From positions 98,473,813 to 98,537,812 of the forward strand of contig JAMXIF010001253.1 of the NCBI GenBank assembly GCA_028583685.1: DNA of 64,000 nucleotides. Reading direction: 5' to 3'. The DNA comes from Petaurus breviceps papuanus (taxonomy: Eukaryota > Chordata > Mammalia > Diprotodontia > Petauridae). The notes beneath the pieces were generated by a model. The model searched no databases. It was not told the DNA's origin and worked only from the letters and a program-made list of their open reading frames with translations. This document shows, in pieces, positions 54,801 through 57,440 of this stretch (its first letter is position 1; each line of letters starts with the position of its first letter). The translations under genes were made by a program, and so were the position numbers.

Positions 54801-57440
54801 CCCTAGCTTTTTTTAAGGACTCAAATCAAGTTCCACCTCCTTTAGAAAGGAGGCCTTTCTAATTCTTCTGCCCCACCCCCACCAAATAACTTTGTATCTA
54901 TTTTATATTTACTTATTTGTAAGCATATATTTGTTTCCTCATAATAGAAGGTATGCTTATGGAGGGCAGTGATAGTTTTTTTTTTTCAGTTCTGTCCATA
55001 TATCCCCAGTGCCTGGCACATAGGTGCCTTATAAAAGTTTATTGAATTGAATTAAAGACCAGTAGCTCTAGAGTTAGAAGGATTAAGTTAAAATTCTCCC
55101 TTAGATACTTGCTACCTATTTGAAGGGTATTTTGTTTTCTAGGTCCTAGTTTCCTTATCTAGAAAATAAAGGAAAATAAAGCTAGTCTTTAGGACTGTAA
55201 TGCAGAATCCTATGAATGGGTGTTCATACAGGAATTCCAAACCTTTTTTTATGTCAACAAGTTTTTTTGACCCAGGCGCAATTATTATTGTATCACATCA
55301 TTAGTATTTGTTAACAACAAAAAACTGAGAAATTCAGGAACACTTTTCAGTGAATTTGTGCTTTAATAATAAACTAACATTTGTATACATTTAAAATAGT
55401 AATATGTATATGTGAAGACATTTATTCAATCTAGGTGGTATATTTGCATATTTATTATTGGAAGTCAAAACATCTTATTAGCACTAAATCAAGATCAGAA
55501 TGACGGTGCTTGGTGTGCATGTGAATTTTCAGATCCCATGTTTCTCTTCTTGCTCTGCCTCCCCTTCACCCTCATCTCGGACATTCATGGCCCACAGGTG
55601 GGGAATTACAGGCTTAGTGGAAAGAGCATCGTTCTTGAAGTGAGAAGGCAGATGTTCAAGGCCTACCTTTATGTTTCTCTTAATTCAATTCAGTTCAGTC
55701 CATTTAGCATTTATTTAATATCTATTATGTTCCAGGCACTGGTGATACAAAGATAAAAATGAAACAGACCCTCCCCTCAAGGAACTTATATTCTACTGGG
55801 GTTGGATTCAGGGAAACAACATGAATAAATAAGTATATGTTACTTATATACATACATAAAAACATATACACACAAGGCAGAGTAATTTCTTTCTTTCTTT
55901 CTTTTTGCTTTTTGGAGGGCAATTGGGTTTAAGTGACTTGTCCAAGGTCACATGGTTAGTTTTTTTTGTGTATAAGTGTCTGAGGCCAGATTTGAACTCA
56001 GGTCCTCCTGACTCCAGGGCCAGTGCTCTATTCACTGTGCCACCTAGCTGCCCAGGACAGAGTAATTTCAAAGTAATTTTGGAGGGAAGGACACCTAACA
56101 ACAGGAAGTATCAGAAATTATTTCCTAGTTTAAAAATTAGTCCAGTTTCCCTGGTAAGCTATGTGAGGGGCAGTTATATGTAATGAGCTTGAAAAGATAG
56201 AGGGAAGCAAAATTGTGATATGTCTGAAGTCAAATCTTATTCAGAGGACTTTTTATTTTATTCTAAAAAGCAGTCACAGAAGCTTCTTAAGCAAGGGAGT
56301 GACATAGGCAGACTTGACTATCACTTTGGCGTATGTTTAGCAGATGATGGATGGAAGAAGGGAAAGATTGTCATCAAGGATACCAATTAGCCTGCCACCA
56401 CAATTATCCAGGTGAAAAGTTAAGAAGTTGTGAACTAGAGTGAAGACTGTGTAAGTGAAGAGAGGATGAAAGTGAGAGTTGTGGAGGTAGAATTGAGAGG
56501 CCTTGACTATTGATTGCATATGGTAGTGAGGAAGACTGAAACCTGGAGGATGCCTCTGAGTTTGCGCAGCCAGGTAACAAGAAGGATGGGGATGTTCTTA
56601 GCTGTAACAGGAAAGTCAGGAAAACATGGATTTGGGTGGAAAGATAAGTCCTGCTTTGGGCATGTACTTATGGTGTTTTATTTGATGGTAGTTGGGAGAG
56701 TCTGTTTGGTATAGTAGAAAAGAACAATATTCTTCAAGTCAGAATTTTTCAATTTTTAATTCTGACATCAGTTATGACAAATAACATGATGTTTCAGAAT
56801 CTCATTTTTCCCATTTGCAAAATGAAAGTGATGTGGTATTATGTACCTCACATGATTTTTGTGAGGAAAGCAATTTGTAACCTATAAGCACTAAATTCAA
56901 ATGTTGAGCTTTTATAGTTATTTGTGAGCATTTTCTATTCCCCCTGCAGTGTAAGTGGTGTGAGGGCTAGGACCATGTATTACTTGTGTTTTTTTTTTCA
57001 GTGCTCAGCCCAATGCAGGCACTTAATAATTGTTATTAATTTCGTGGAGAGAAGGGAAGTACTGAAATGAATTATAGGTGCAAGAGACATTCTTCTGTGA
57101 ATGGTTGTAAACATTTCTTGGATATTTATTTAAATAACATTTTGGATTTTTTACCTAGATTTAATTTTTAAAGATAAGATTCATAACTTATGTGGTATTT
57201 TGAAATAATTTTAAAAACTCTTTATAATCTGTTTTTAATTTTGATTTAAATAAGTAAGGTTTAGGAAAATACAATTTTATTAAAAATTAAGATTTACTAT
57301 AGCGTCAATTAAAGCTATATTATATTTACATTTTTGCAGGCTCTGCAATGAAGAACAACCAGAGGTTCCTGTGCTTTACAGAGATGTTTCGTCACTTTTG
57401 CTAATCCAGATTTTAACCATGCCACAACCTTTACACAAAG
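1191..57440 (+). CDS. UBR3: UBR3 E3 ubiquitin ligase, partial gene model (8 internal exons)
   Basis: Join of 1191-1340, 5749-5882, 7519-7629, 17170-17370, 20415-20551, 34794-34879, 50289-50394 and 57340-57440. Conceptual splicing gives about 341 whole codons with no stop. All acceptors are AG and all donors GT, and every junction phase matches. The peptide matches my recollection of mammalian UBR3 almost throughout, for example [37 protein letters not shown] and [17 protein letters not shown]3 is a large cytosolic RING-type ligase of the UBR family; it carries a UBR box near the N-terminus, which lies outside this window. The part here holds the RING-H2 zinc ligands and the region C-terminal to them. 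The gene enters and leaves the window inside introns. Introns run from 1.6 to 15.4 kb and are filled with transposons. Exon borders come from splice consensus and reading frame; no transcript was available. Confidence 0.95.
1475..1620 (+). mobile_element. MIR-type SINE fragment
   Basis: Diverged copy of the MIR core and 3' half: a ggttacataacctctctcag stretch, then the tttcttc...atgggagcaa segment and ttattgaagg...ttataaa. Old, with no target-site duplication seen. Confidence 0.6.
2557..2711 (-). mobile_element. tRNA-derived SINE, complete
   Basis: Minus-oriented copy with a T-run at the left (the poly-A tail) and the tRNA-like head at the right. A perfect 13-bp duplication, CCATTTGGCAACT, lies at 2544-2556 and 2712-2724. 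Same subfamily as the copy at 826: it shares the CAATCGGGGTTAAGTAACTT block and the ATTCCCAGGTCATCCCGACA block. Confidence 0.92.
3270..3895 (+). mobile_element. LTR-like block with an expanded GA tract (possible ERV LTR)
   Basis: A purine-rich block, a long GA tract (3385-3600), then a unique 250-bp segment with AATAAA near 3822 followed by TGTCTTGGTTTCATCTTC. That layout is typical of the R/U5 end of an endogenous retroviral LTR in plus orientation. No internal region and no convincing flanking duplication were found. It could also be an unrelated GA-rich stretch, so both family and ends are uncertain. Confidence 0.35.
3385..3600. repeat. (GA)n / (GACAGA)n low-complexity tract
   Basis: About 215 bp of GA dinucleotides. 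The first half carries interspersed GACAGA and GTGAGA variants; the last part (about 3507-3588) is pure GA. Confidence 0.97.
4255..4445 (-). mobile_element. MIR fragment
   Basis: Reverse complement of the MIR core: acttta...cctcacaac, then gtccctactctacagatggg and the ttgaactcaggtc segment. Strongly diverged. Confidence 0.65.
5749..5882 (+). CDS. UBR3: UBR3 exon: insertion inside the RING region
   Basis: 134-bp exon after TTTGTAG, followed by GTAAGT. It completes the split Val codon, then reads [20 protein letters not shown], then [20 protein letters not shown] and FFKD, ending in phase 0. It encodes most of the long insert between the first Cys pair and the CGH...H...C block of the RING-H2 domain. 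GQC and DTC supply two more cysteines. The acidic/proline-rich part (TEPKK to EEEQ) looks like a loop. I take the [12 protein letters not shown] block as near-invariant in UBR3 orthologues (recollection, not checked by alignment). Confidence 0.95.
5883..7518. other. UBR3: UBR3 intron (1.6 kb)
   Basis: Holds one young SINE near its start. From 6086 to the acceptor at 7518 the sequence is AT-rich with no repeat or exon I recognise. Confidence 0.75.
5912..6073 (-). mobile_element. tRNA-derived SINE, complete
   Basis: Poly-T at the left, the GGGCAATTGGGGTTA... body, and the head ending CACCTAGCTGCCCC at the right. A perfect 12-bp duplication, TTGAATAGTACT, lies at 5900-5911 and 6074-6085. It sits only about 30 bp downstream of a UBR3 splice donor. 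Belongs to the 'GCTAGGTGG' subfamily, distinct from the two copies in the previous introns. Confidence 0.93.
7519..7629 (+). CDS. UBR3: UBR3 exon: RING-H2 CGH-x2-H-x2-CH block
   Basis: 111-bp exon of 37 whole codons, phase 0 at both ends, after TTTCTAAG and followed by GTAAGT. It reads [19 protein letters not shown], then [28 protein letters not shown] (7576-7605) supplies the central Cys and His zinc ligands of the RING-H2 finger. Because both ends are in phase 0, skipping this exon would keep the frame but delete zinc ligands. Essentially identical to mammalian UBR3. Confidence 0.96.
8160..8370 (+). mobile_element. MIR, nearly full length
   Basis: Follows the MIR consensus order: gggtttgagtcccagctcc, a caagtcacttaatctc segment, cctcatctgtaaaatgggg, then the gttgtaatgaagtatat stretch. 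One of the best preserved MIR copies here. Confidence 0.8.
8385..8505 (+). mobile_element. L2 3' end fragment
   Basis: Matches the L2 tail: gattatgaactctttgtgg, the agggcctagcatag motif and a gcatagtaaatt segment. Confidence 0.6.
8960..10030 (-). mobile_element. L1 5' UTR plus start of ORF1
   Basis: On the minus strand a GC-rich 5' UTR starts near 10030 (GGCGGAGTCAAGATGGCGGA type). An ORF1 start follows at 9334: [20 protein letters not shown], then a heptad-rich coiled coil including [19 protein letters not shown]. The ORF1 reading is open for 137 codons to 8921, but L1-like sequence seems to fade near 8960. Only the N-terminal third of ORF1 is present, with no RRM, ORF2 or 3' UTR. An L1 remnant that keeps the 5' end and loses the 3' end is unusual, because L1 insertions are normally 5'-truncated. 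A later deletion is the simplest explanation. Confidence 0.8.
10041..10061. repeat. Poly-C run at the L1 5' border
   Basis: About 14 consecutive C residues just outside the L1 5' end. It may blur the junction and is prone to sequencing error. Confidence 0.8.
10910..11076 (-). mobile_element. tRNA-derived SINE
   Basis: T-rich tail at 10910-10927, the GACAATTGGGGGTAAGTGAC body, and the head ending CACCTAGCTGCCC. The flanks share an approximate TATG..TTCTTTTT match only. Lies 40 bp from a second copy in the same orientation. Confidence 0.88.
11120..11271 (-). mobile_element. tRNA-derived SINE, complete
   Basis: Second of a head-to-tail pair. Perfect 13-bp duplication TTCTTGTCTTTTG at 11107-11119 and 11272-11284. 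Its own target-site duplication shows it is an independent insertion, not a tandem copy of its neighbour. Confidence 0.92.
11565..11690 (-). mobile_element. MIR fragment
   Basis: Reverse-complement MIR core: ggacttgcccagagtcatac, agctcacaagc, ggatttgaacttatgtc. Confidence 0.7.
12029..12055. repeat. (AC)n microsatellite
   Basis: About ten CA units inside the L2 piece. Confidence 0.9.
12430..12596 (-). mobile_element. tRNA-derived SINE inserted in L2
   Basis: T/C-rich tail, the GAGGGCAGTTGGGGTTAAGT body, head ending CACCTAGCCGCCCC. Perfect 15-bp duplication ATTTTTTACTCTTTC at 12415-12429 and 12597-12611. Its head and inner sequence are intermediate between the two SINE types seen elsewhere here and resemble WSINE1. 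Confidence 0.93.
12809..13502 (-). mobile_element. L1 3' end, 5'-truncated, inserted in L2
   Basis: Antisense copy of L1 3' UTR plus the ORF2 C-terminus. On the minus strand [20 protein letters not shown] matches the conserved L1 ORF2 C-terminal block (human: DEWIKKLWYIYTMEYYSAIK type). The homologous L1 at 31088-32160 carries the same block. Confidence 0.8.
14084..14180 (-). mobile_element. L2 3' terminal fragment
   Basis: Antisense L2 tail: gaatgaatgaatg, catttattaaacctttactg, ctgtgctaagaattcaggat. Opposite in orientation to the L2 immediately left of it. Confidence 0.7.
14876..15032 (+). mobile_element. tRNA-derived SINE, complete
   Basis: Plus orientation: head cggctaggttgcacagtg, body, C-rich stretch and A-rich tail. 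Perfect 13-bp duplication AGAGTGATGGTAA at 14863-14875 and 15033-15045. Confidence 0.93.
15155..15310 (+). mobile_element. MIR fragment
   Basis: MIR order: ggctagctgtgtgacc, aagtcacttaacctctctca, ttccttaactacaaaatg, aattcatagggtag. Confidence 0.7.
15754..15867. repeat. (GT)n microsatellite containing an assembly gap
   Basis: Uninterrupted GT units on both sides of ten N at 15803-15812. The ten N are probably a placeholder, so the real repeat length is unknown. Confidence 0.97.
15803..15812. other. Assembly gap (10 N)
   Basis: Ten N inside the GT repeat; the only ambiguous bases in the window. Confidence 1.
15910..16880 (+). mobile_element. Fossil Ty3/gypsy-type (Metaviridae) pol fragment: integrase region
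   Basis: Three parts of a gypsy-type integrase lie in order on the plus strand. A zinc-binding-like stretch with CNTC is at 15966-15977. The start of the catalytic core, [12 protein letters not shown] (16069-16104), is followed by [25 protein letters not shown] block (16345-16368) corresponds to the usual YHPQTDGQTER motif. A post-core LVLPSTL block (16786-16806) corresponds to the LxLPxxLxIHPVFH region. The fossil is broken at several points. No protease, RT, RNase H or LTR was recognised nearby. An L2 tail lies inside it. Active Ty3/gypsy elements are absent from mammals, so it is probably ancient. Family call from motif order only. Confidence 0.72.
16003..16066 (-). mobile_element. L2 3' tail inside the gypsy fossil
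   Basis: Antisense L2 terminal motif: aatcagcaaatatttaagta, then a cattatgtg-like stretch and ttttgggaatacaaat. It lies between two gypsy-like blocks. Confidence 0.6.
17170..17370 (+). CDS. UBR3: UBR3 exon: last RING Cys pair (CPLC)
   Basis: 201-bp exon of 67 whole codons, phase 0 at both ends, after CTTTTTAG and followed by GTAAGC. It reads [20 protein letters not shown], then [20 protein letters not shown], then a Ser/Gln-rich stretch and [23 protein letters not shown] at 17218-17229 closes the RING-H2 finger, about 125 residues after the first CVIC pair. The [17 protein letters not shown] part is probably a short helix. The open frame runs past the donor to a stop at 17404, but GTAAGC after CCA and continuity into [10 protein letters not shown] place the exon end here. 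Confidence 0.96.
17371..20414. other. UBR3: UBR3 intron (3.0 kb)
   Basis: 17371-18250 is AT-rich with nothing recognised. The rest is one long L2 copy (18255-20035), followed by about 380 bp of unassigned sequence before the acceptor. Confidence 0.75.
18255..20035 (-). mobile_element. L2 LINE, 1.8 kb 3' portion with RT relic
   Basis: The minus strand reads through L2 from the RT region to the 3' tail. At 19230-19340 (minus) the relic reads [18 protein letters not shown] and then [12 protein letters not shown], matching the PQGSVLGP and YADD blocks of CR1-clade reverse transcriptases, with Ala missing from YADD. The tail (agtcaataaacttttattaa on plus) is at the left end. Longest uninterrupted LINE in the window. 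Frames are disrupted and it is not active. Confidence 0.85.
20415..20551 (+). CDS. UBR3: UBR3 exon: post-RING segment
   Basis: 137-bp exon after TTGTTAG, followed by GTAAGT. It starts in phase 0 and ends with two bases of an Arg codon. It reads [20 protein letters not shown], then [10 protein letters not shown], then [16 protein letters not shown]. Hydrophilic and helical first, then an [11 protein letters not shown] block that is near-identical to mammalian UBR3. The split Arg codon is completed by the first base of the next exon, 14.2 kb away. Confidence 0.95.
21479..21882 (-). mobile_element. L1 3' UTR, minus, left arm of an inverted pair, split by a SINE
   Basis: Antisense L1 3' end: the tail-side A/T run at 21479, gattctctccctctctcctg, then aatcatgcaaaacatatttc. 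After the SINE it resumes with ggaaaagcatgctt and agagttcatcagttctt, where it meets an oppositely oriented L1 3' end. Confidence 0.7.
21690..21835 (+). mobile_element. tRNA-derived SINE with internal deletion
   Basis: Head ggggcagctaagtggtgaag, body and A-rich tail. The stretch before gagttcaaatccagcctc is shorter than in other copies. No clear duplication; it interrupts the L1 left arm. Confidence 0.8.
21877..22145 (+). mobile_element. L1 3' UTR with poly-A, right arm of an inverted pair
   Basis: Sense L1 3' end: ggagtctgaatgcagattga, agcatgctttta, the acgtgactaatatggaaata block, cacatgtataacctgtatca, then gttaaaaattgtttttacat and an A-rich tail ending near 22145. It is the sense counterpart of the sequence in the left arm. 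Confidence 0.85.
22615..23870 (-). mobile_element. MIR fragment split by a 1.06-kb insertion
   Basis: The left half (22615-22702: agtactttacatacattatc, ttgaggttggtagtact) and the right half (23759-23870: cccattttacagatgataaa, ctgaggctcagagac) are consecutive parts of one reverse-complement MIR. The intervening 22703-23758 is therefore an insertion. Confidence 0.65.
22703..23758 (-). mobile_element. LTR-like insertion (possible ERV/ERVL LTR, antisense)
   Basis: Starts TG, ends CA, and lies between two halves of one MIR. Near its left end is gacaaaaagtttattgtaat, the reverse complement of an AATAAA polyadenylation signal placed as in the R/U5 part of an antisense LTR. Inside are repeats of a GATAACTGTTGTT motif (22980-23055). 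No target-site duplication was found and no coding part was recognised. Old. Confidence 0.4.
24225..24300 (+). mobile_element. MIR 3' fragment
   Basis: Short match to the MIR 3' half: aactgagataatgcttataa, then the ctttgtaagtttt stretch. Confidence 0.45.
24861..25012 (+). mobile_element. L2 3' end in opposite orientation, nested
   Basis: Sense L2 tail: tataagcttcttgagggttg, tgtatctacagtacctagca, taataaatgtctgaattga, then an A-run. Confidence 0.7.
25134..25298 (+). mobile_element. tRNA-derived SINE with a poly-C stretch
   Basis: Head ggggcagttaggtggcacag, full body, then about 15 C before the tail. Perfect 13-bp duplication TTAGAATGAGACA at 25121-25133 and 25299-25311, inside the L2. Confidence 0.93.
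27241..27425 (-). mobile_element. tRNA-derived SINE, complete
   Basis: T-rich tail, the GGGCAATTGTGGTTAAGTGA body, head ending CCACCTAGCTTCCAC. 11-bp duplication AATGTAAATTT at 27230-27240 and 27426-27436. Confidence 0.9.
27560..27730 (+). mobile_element. MIR
   Basis: MIR order: actggaattcaaatcctg, taaacaagtaacttaacacc, ggcttccaaggactttcaga. Confidence 0.65.
27775..28050 (+). mobile_element. L2 fragment (post-RT region)
   Basis: Matches sense L2: actcattatcttttccctaa, cttgactcttcactctccct, catatccagtcactc. Confidence 0.7.
28056..29255 (-). mobile_element. L2-type LINE, 3' part
   Basis: Antisense tail (gcaaacatttgttaagcacc, gctgtgagccaggtactttg), followed by diverged body segments: atgtctaaggaatagcaaga, ggactttaactgattaacag, gcttgatcctagatgc, tagtgaagagaagagaccca. 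Heavily mutated. Confidence 0.6.
30030..30150 (-). mobile_element. MIR fragment
   Basis: Reverse-complement MIR: gttcagtgacttccctaggg, tacagccagcatgtgtcaga, then ttggctccaagcc. Confidence 0.6.
30720..31080 (-). mobile_element. L2 3' fragment, diverged
   Basis: Antisense L2-like: agtcaaaaagaatctgctga, taggtactgaagacatc, ataactttgtagaggacg. Weak match. Confidence 0.45.
31088..32160 (-). mobile_element. L1 3' end with ORF2 C-terminus, 5'-truncated
   Basis: Antisense L1. 3' UTR at the left (31088-31440, including a poly-C run), then the ORF2 C-terminus on the minus strand: [20 protein letters not shown], then [12 protein letters not shown]. Further right is older ORF2 sequence whose plus-strand form (ggtattgctgggtcaaaggg, gatttgatttgcatttctct) is typical of antisense mammalian L1. 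The frame is open for 105 codons at 31467-31784 only. Not functional. Confidence 0.88.
33300..33560. other. Unassigned information-rich intron block
   Basis: Higher-complexity sequence inside otherwise AT-rich intron, with no repeat recognised. A pyrimidine-rich ...CTTTGCTGGTAG is followed at 33428 by 32 open plus-strand codons ending at a stop (33524-33526). No splice donor or homology is evident. It may be a conserved noncoding element, or a chance open stretch. Confidence 0.25.
34794..34879 (+). CDS. UBR3: UBR3 exon: [20 protein letters not shown]
   Basis: 86-bp exon after TTTATAG, followed by GTGAGT. It begins with the last base of a split Arg codon and ends with the first base of a split Asn codon. 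It reads [20 protein letters not shown], then TAGKRSCL. The [20 protein letters not shown] block matches UBR3. Too short for a simple ORF scan, but supported by splice signals, phase and match. Isolated between introns of 14.2 and 15.4 kb. Confidence 0.95.
35850..36496 (-). mobile_element. GC-rich block, possible L1 5' UTR relic
   Basis: A GC-rich island in AT-rich intron. On the minus strand the wording (aagggggtgagacaactgat, gctgactttgggtgcagc, gggcccagtcaccattcaga) resembles a marsupial L1 5' UTR, but I cannot confirm that. A 123-codon minus-strand frame (36496-36125) covers part of it. That frame shows no domain I recognise and is rich in Gln, Arg and Glu. It may equally be an unknown repeat or retrosequence. 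Confidence 0.35.
37735..37905 (+). mobile_element. MIR-like fragment
   Basis: Sense MIR-like: ttcaggatttagagtcaaag, aatcaggattcaaaccc, caggacaagccacttct, ggatgacttcttagg. Confidence 0.6.
38372..38535 (+). mobile_element. tRNA-derived SINE, complete
   Basis: Head gggacgtctaggtggtgcag, body, then ccctccccctccaaaaagc and an A-rich tail. 16-bp duplication with one mismatch, AAAGAATAAACACAAG, at 38356-38371 and 38536-38551. Confidence 0.92.
39811..40179 (-). mobile_element. Solo ERV LTR (369 bp) with intact 6-bp target-site duplication
   Basis: A TG...CA block flanked by a perfect TGTACA at 39805-39810 and 40180-40185. On the minus strand it has a full LTR layout. U3 carries a perfect 33-bp tandem duplication (40065-40130). 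A TATA-like box is at 40011-40017. A CT-rich stretch follows, then AATAAA (39952-39957) and U5 ending in ...CCGCAACA at 39811. The 6-bp duplication suits a betaretrovirus-like (ERVK/class II) integrase, but no internal sequence is present. A solo LTR normally arises by recombination between two LTRs. Sharp ends and the perfect duplications suggest it is fairly young. Confidence 0.85.
40065..40130. repeat. Perfect 33-bp tandem duplication in LTR U3
   Basis: Two identical units, 40065-40097 and 40098-40130, each starting TGGTGATCACC and ending TACATATTCA. Such duplications are common in retroviral enhancers. Confidence 0.97.
40185..40335. repeat. AT/GT-rich tract with TATG/TATA units
   Basis: Tetra- and dinucleotide-like low complexity (GTATGTATGTATG, TATATACACAC) inside the L1 3' UTR fragment. 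Confidence 0.85.
40738..40875 (-). mobile_element. L2/L3-like fragment, weak
   Basis: Segments gagaaacatcaagaaggata and ctggatcatacaatgaaggg resemble antisense L2/L3-type sequence seen elsewhere here. Not certain. Confidence 0.35.
41759..41979 (+). repeat. Unclassified repeat with a 191-bp internal period
   Basis: A 30-bp motif starting gaagttccaaagcagtacag (41759-41788) recurs at 41950-41979 with few changes. Between them, cagagggtagtgatgagg and gtaccaaaactgatg also occur at 47277-47320. Family unknown. Confidence 0.6.
42115..43010 (-). mobile_element. L1 3' part (3' UTR and degraded ORF2), minus
   Basis: The left part repeats the 3' UTR sequence of 39641-40440 (tttctttgcttccttcttgg, atttcctcctatcatctgtt). 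Further right, taggttttgtttatgcaaga and attgggatgacattaaataa are typical antisense ORF2. Probably internally deleted. Confidence 0.75.
43370..43800 (+). mobile_element. L2/L3 3' region with a nested antisense L2 tail
   Basis: Sense: agcctcttcatagtctgacc, then gctcaagttctaccactttt. At 43480-43600 an antisense L2 tail (gcaaacatttattaaatgcc, tcaaggagtttacagtct) interrupts it. Confidence 0.65.
43830..44945 (-). mobile_element. L2-type LINE and second L2 tail
   Basis: Antisense body: gcccttt gtgaagggcttt-type segment at 44114, cagagtaaaatggtcagata, gaggctattacacaagtcca, gggagttctcttcagagaca. At 44905-44945 another tail motif follows: tttattaagtgcctgttatg, tgccaggccctatctgg. Confidence 0.65.
44960..45575 (-). 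mobile_element. LTR-like block with 105-bp duplication (possible ERV LTR)
   Basis: An antisense polyadenylation-like motif (gaagcatttatttagatacc) near the left, then C/T-rich sequence holding an imperfect 105-bp tandem duplication (45293-45397, 45398-45502) with a conserved CCATGTGA.TA.ATT core in both. The layout suits an antisense LTR with a duplicated U3 enhancer. No internal region and no flanking duplication were found. Confidence 0.4.
45820..45935 (+). mobile_element. L2 3' end fragment
   Basis: Sense tail: cagcttgtaagctcctgaag, tttctttgtatttctctgta, gtaatatttgttgac. Confidence 0.6.
45995..46200 (+). mobile_element. MIR, nearly full length
   Basis: Sense MIR: agtgggaagaatgttaaact, tttgaatcttgcctctacta, gggaaaatcacttaagcttt, gacttctaaggccttgtct. 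Confidence 0.75.
46687..46868. mobile_element. Short hAT-type DNA transposon (MITE-like)
   Basis: Left end tgtttcttttaacctttttt and right end aagaacctctgacttaag are imperfect inverted ends of the CAGGGGTTCTTAACC type. The inside (tcatggacctctctgacag, gattacaaaggaagccaat) matches a mammalian non-autonomous element I recognise but cannot name with certainty. No ORF. Confidence 0.6.
46950..47590 (-). mobile_element. L2 3' tail joined to unclassified repeat
   Basis: 46950-47160 is antisense L2 3' end (two tail motifs: agcacctataaaataggtac and cagtcagtaaacattgctga; then ctcaaagagcttacagccta). From about 47240 it shares sequence with the unclassified repeat at 41759-41979 (cagagggtagtgatgaagc, gatgaggtcttcccaataag). 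The two may be one composite element. Confidence 0.55.
47790..48010 (-). mobile_element. MIR
   Basis: Reverse-complement MIR: acttt acatatttcattt, cactacaaccctatgaagga, ccccattttacagatggaga, gagaggttaaatggctta. Confidence 0.8.
48640..49400 (+). mobile_element. L2 3' part
   Basis: Sense L2: tccaatctattgccagatct, actctcatcacctgcgtctg, gattattgtagtagcctcct, ccatcctccactcagctgcc, then cttggcttactgtgtgcctg and a ttgttgactg tail. The 151-codon plus frame at 48923-49378 lies in it and is a by-product of C/T-rich composition. Confidence 0.8.
49700..49815 (-). mobile_element. MIR fragment
   Basis: Reverse-complement MIR: attaaatgacttactagggt, tgcaactaggatatgtcaga, aatctcttgaatcgtgcc. Confidence 0.6.
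49880..50060 (+). mobile_element. tRNA-derived SINE
   Basis: Head aggggcggctaggtggtgta, body with a small internal duplication (cacttgacacacttactc then acacttactag), C-rich stretch and A-tail. Flanking AAGAAAAGCA and AAAAAAAGCA may be a decayed duplication. It lies only about 230 bp upstream of a UBR3 acceptor. Confidence 0.88.
50289..50394 (+). CDS. UBR3: UBR3 exon: [18 protein letters not shown]
   Basis: 106-bp exon after CTATTCAG, followed by GTAAGT. It starts with two bases completing Asn and ends with two bases of a Gln codon. It reads [20 protein letters not shown], then [14 protein letters not shown]. The first 17 residues are near-identical to mammalian UBR3. GTAAGT overlaps the apparent CAG codon: the exon ends after CA (50394), and the next exon's first G restores Gln. 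This gives MNSQLCNEEQQPEV, in line with my recollection of the family's MN.QL..EEQQPEV. Confidence 0.94.
50630..50830 (-). mobile_element. MIR-like fragment, weak
   Basis: agctttcatttatattgctc, aataatatttcatatgtact, ttattctcttgaaatac resemble a reverse-complement MIR 3' half. Confidence 0.4.
51010..51340 (-). mobile_element. L3/CR1 3' region
   Basis: Antisense: aggaagtctttcttcattcc, gctcctagttctaccctctg, gggctagcaaaaacaagtct, ccttcagatacttcaat. Corresponds to the CR1/L3 part lying downstream of the RT. Same family as 62634-63940 but opposite strand. Confidence 0.7.
51930..52140 (-). mobile_element. L2 3' end
   Basis: Antisense tail: cagtaaacatttattaaatg, then gcctaatgggggagatgaca and aattggaaataatcaacag. 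Confidence 0.8.
52200..52575 (-). mobile_element. Second L2 3' end, same orientation
   Basis: gcattaaacatttttaaaga, gccaggcactttgctgagta, ggagctcacaatctcatgac, ttttagtttggacttgaaga, gcattccaaacatggaagac. The L2 tail at its left shows it is a separate insertion from the one before. Confidence 0.85.
52325..52360 (+). repeat. G-rich tract with G-quadruplex potential
   Basis: Five or more runs of three or more G separated by one to three bases on the plus (UBR3 coding) strand. It lies inside the antisense L2 tail and replaces the usual ggggagacaa stretch. Confidence 0.85.
52570..52760. repeat. AT-rich low-complexity tract
   Basis: Repeating ATCATAT, TATATC and GTTATATT-like words, possibly a decayed microsatellite at the L2 break. 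Confidence 0.7.
53411..53665 (-). other. Unexplained 84-codon minus-strand frame
   Basis: Minus-strand open frame beginning [20 protein letters not shown], in sequence with no recognised transposon. No domain is certain. [10 protein letters not shown] and [12 protein letters not shown] vaguely recall the connection region of retroviral pol, but this is not enough to assign it. May be a decayed retrosequence, or chance. Confidence 0.2.
53850..53930 (+). mobile_element. L2 3' tail fragment
   Basis: Sense: aagactgtcttttctatttg, acagtgtttattacacatag, taaagtcttaataaagg. Confidence 0.55.
54150..54265 (-). mobile_element. L2/L3 3' fragment
   Basis: tcagtccctgcccttaagg, ggggttggggaaacaacatg, aataaataaatatatactac. 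Same family as 55680 and 57905. Confidence 0.55.
54300..55050 (+). mobile_element. L2/L3 3' region
   Basis: Sense: ctggattattgtgataatat, tgctctccaattggatattc, gccctttgcaattagaccaa, ggctgtctcccatgccaaca, aggcctttctaattcttc, ccagtgcctggcacataggt and an aaaagtttattgaattgaat tail. Confidence 0.75.
55050..55210 (+). mobile_element. MIR fragment
   Basis: ctctagagttagaaggatta, aaaattctcccttagatact, tagtttccttatctagaaaa. Confidence 0.55.
55680..56700 (-). mobile_element. L2-type LINE, 3' part, split by a SINE
   Basis: Antisense: tttagcatttatttaatatc, gttccaggcactggtgatac, ctcaaggaacttatattcta; after the SINE aattttggagggaaggacac, agcaagggagtgacataggc, gatggatggaagaaggg, ggatgcctctgag. A close relative is at 57595-58672. 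Confidence 0.7.
55890..56057 (-). mobile_element. tRNA-derived SINE with a (TTTC)n tail
   Basis: Tail of TTTC units, the GGAGGGCAATTGGGTTTAAG body, head ending CACCTAGCTGCCCAGGA. Perfect 12-bp duplication CAGAGTAATTTC at 55878-55889 and 56058-56069, inside the L2. Confidence 0.93.
56715..56925 (+). mobile_element. MIR-like fragment
   Basis: Sense: agaatctcatttttcccatt, tgcaaaatgaaagtgatg, gtacctcacatgatttttgt, gaggaaagcaatttgtaacc. Confidence 0.6.
56935..57040 (+). mobile_element. L2 3' end fragment
   Basis: Sense: ggtgtgagggctaggaccat, cagtgctcagcccaatgcag, gcacttaataattgtta. Confidence 0.6.
57340..57440 (+). CDS. UBR3: UBR3 exon: [20 protein letters not shown]
   Basis: 101-bp exon after TTTTTGCAG, followed by GTATTT. 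It starts with the last base of a Gln codon and ends with the first base of a split codon (Asp in the family). It reads [20 protein letters not shown], then [14 protein letters not shown]. The [17 protein letters not shown] and MPQPL blocks match my recollection of UBR3. The donor GTATTT is weaker than the others. The next UBR3 exon (DHFTCIVKVLF region in the family) was searched for to 64000 and not found. Confidence 0.94.

Larger units (their letters stand above)
50395..57339. other. UBR3: UBR3 intron (6.9 kb)
   Basis: Holds L3/CR1, L2, MIR and SINE copies. Nothing recognised in 51345-51920, 52760-53845 (apart from one unexplained minus frame), 53930-54145, 55215-55675 and 57045-57335. Confidence 0.75.
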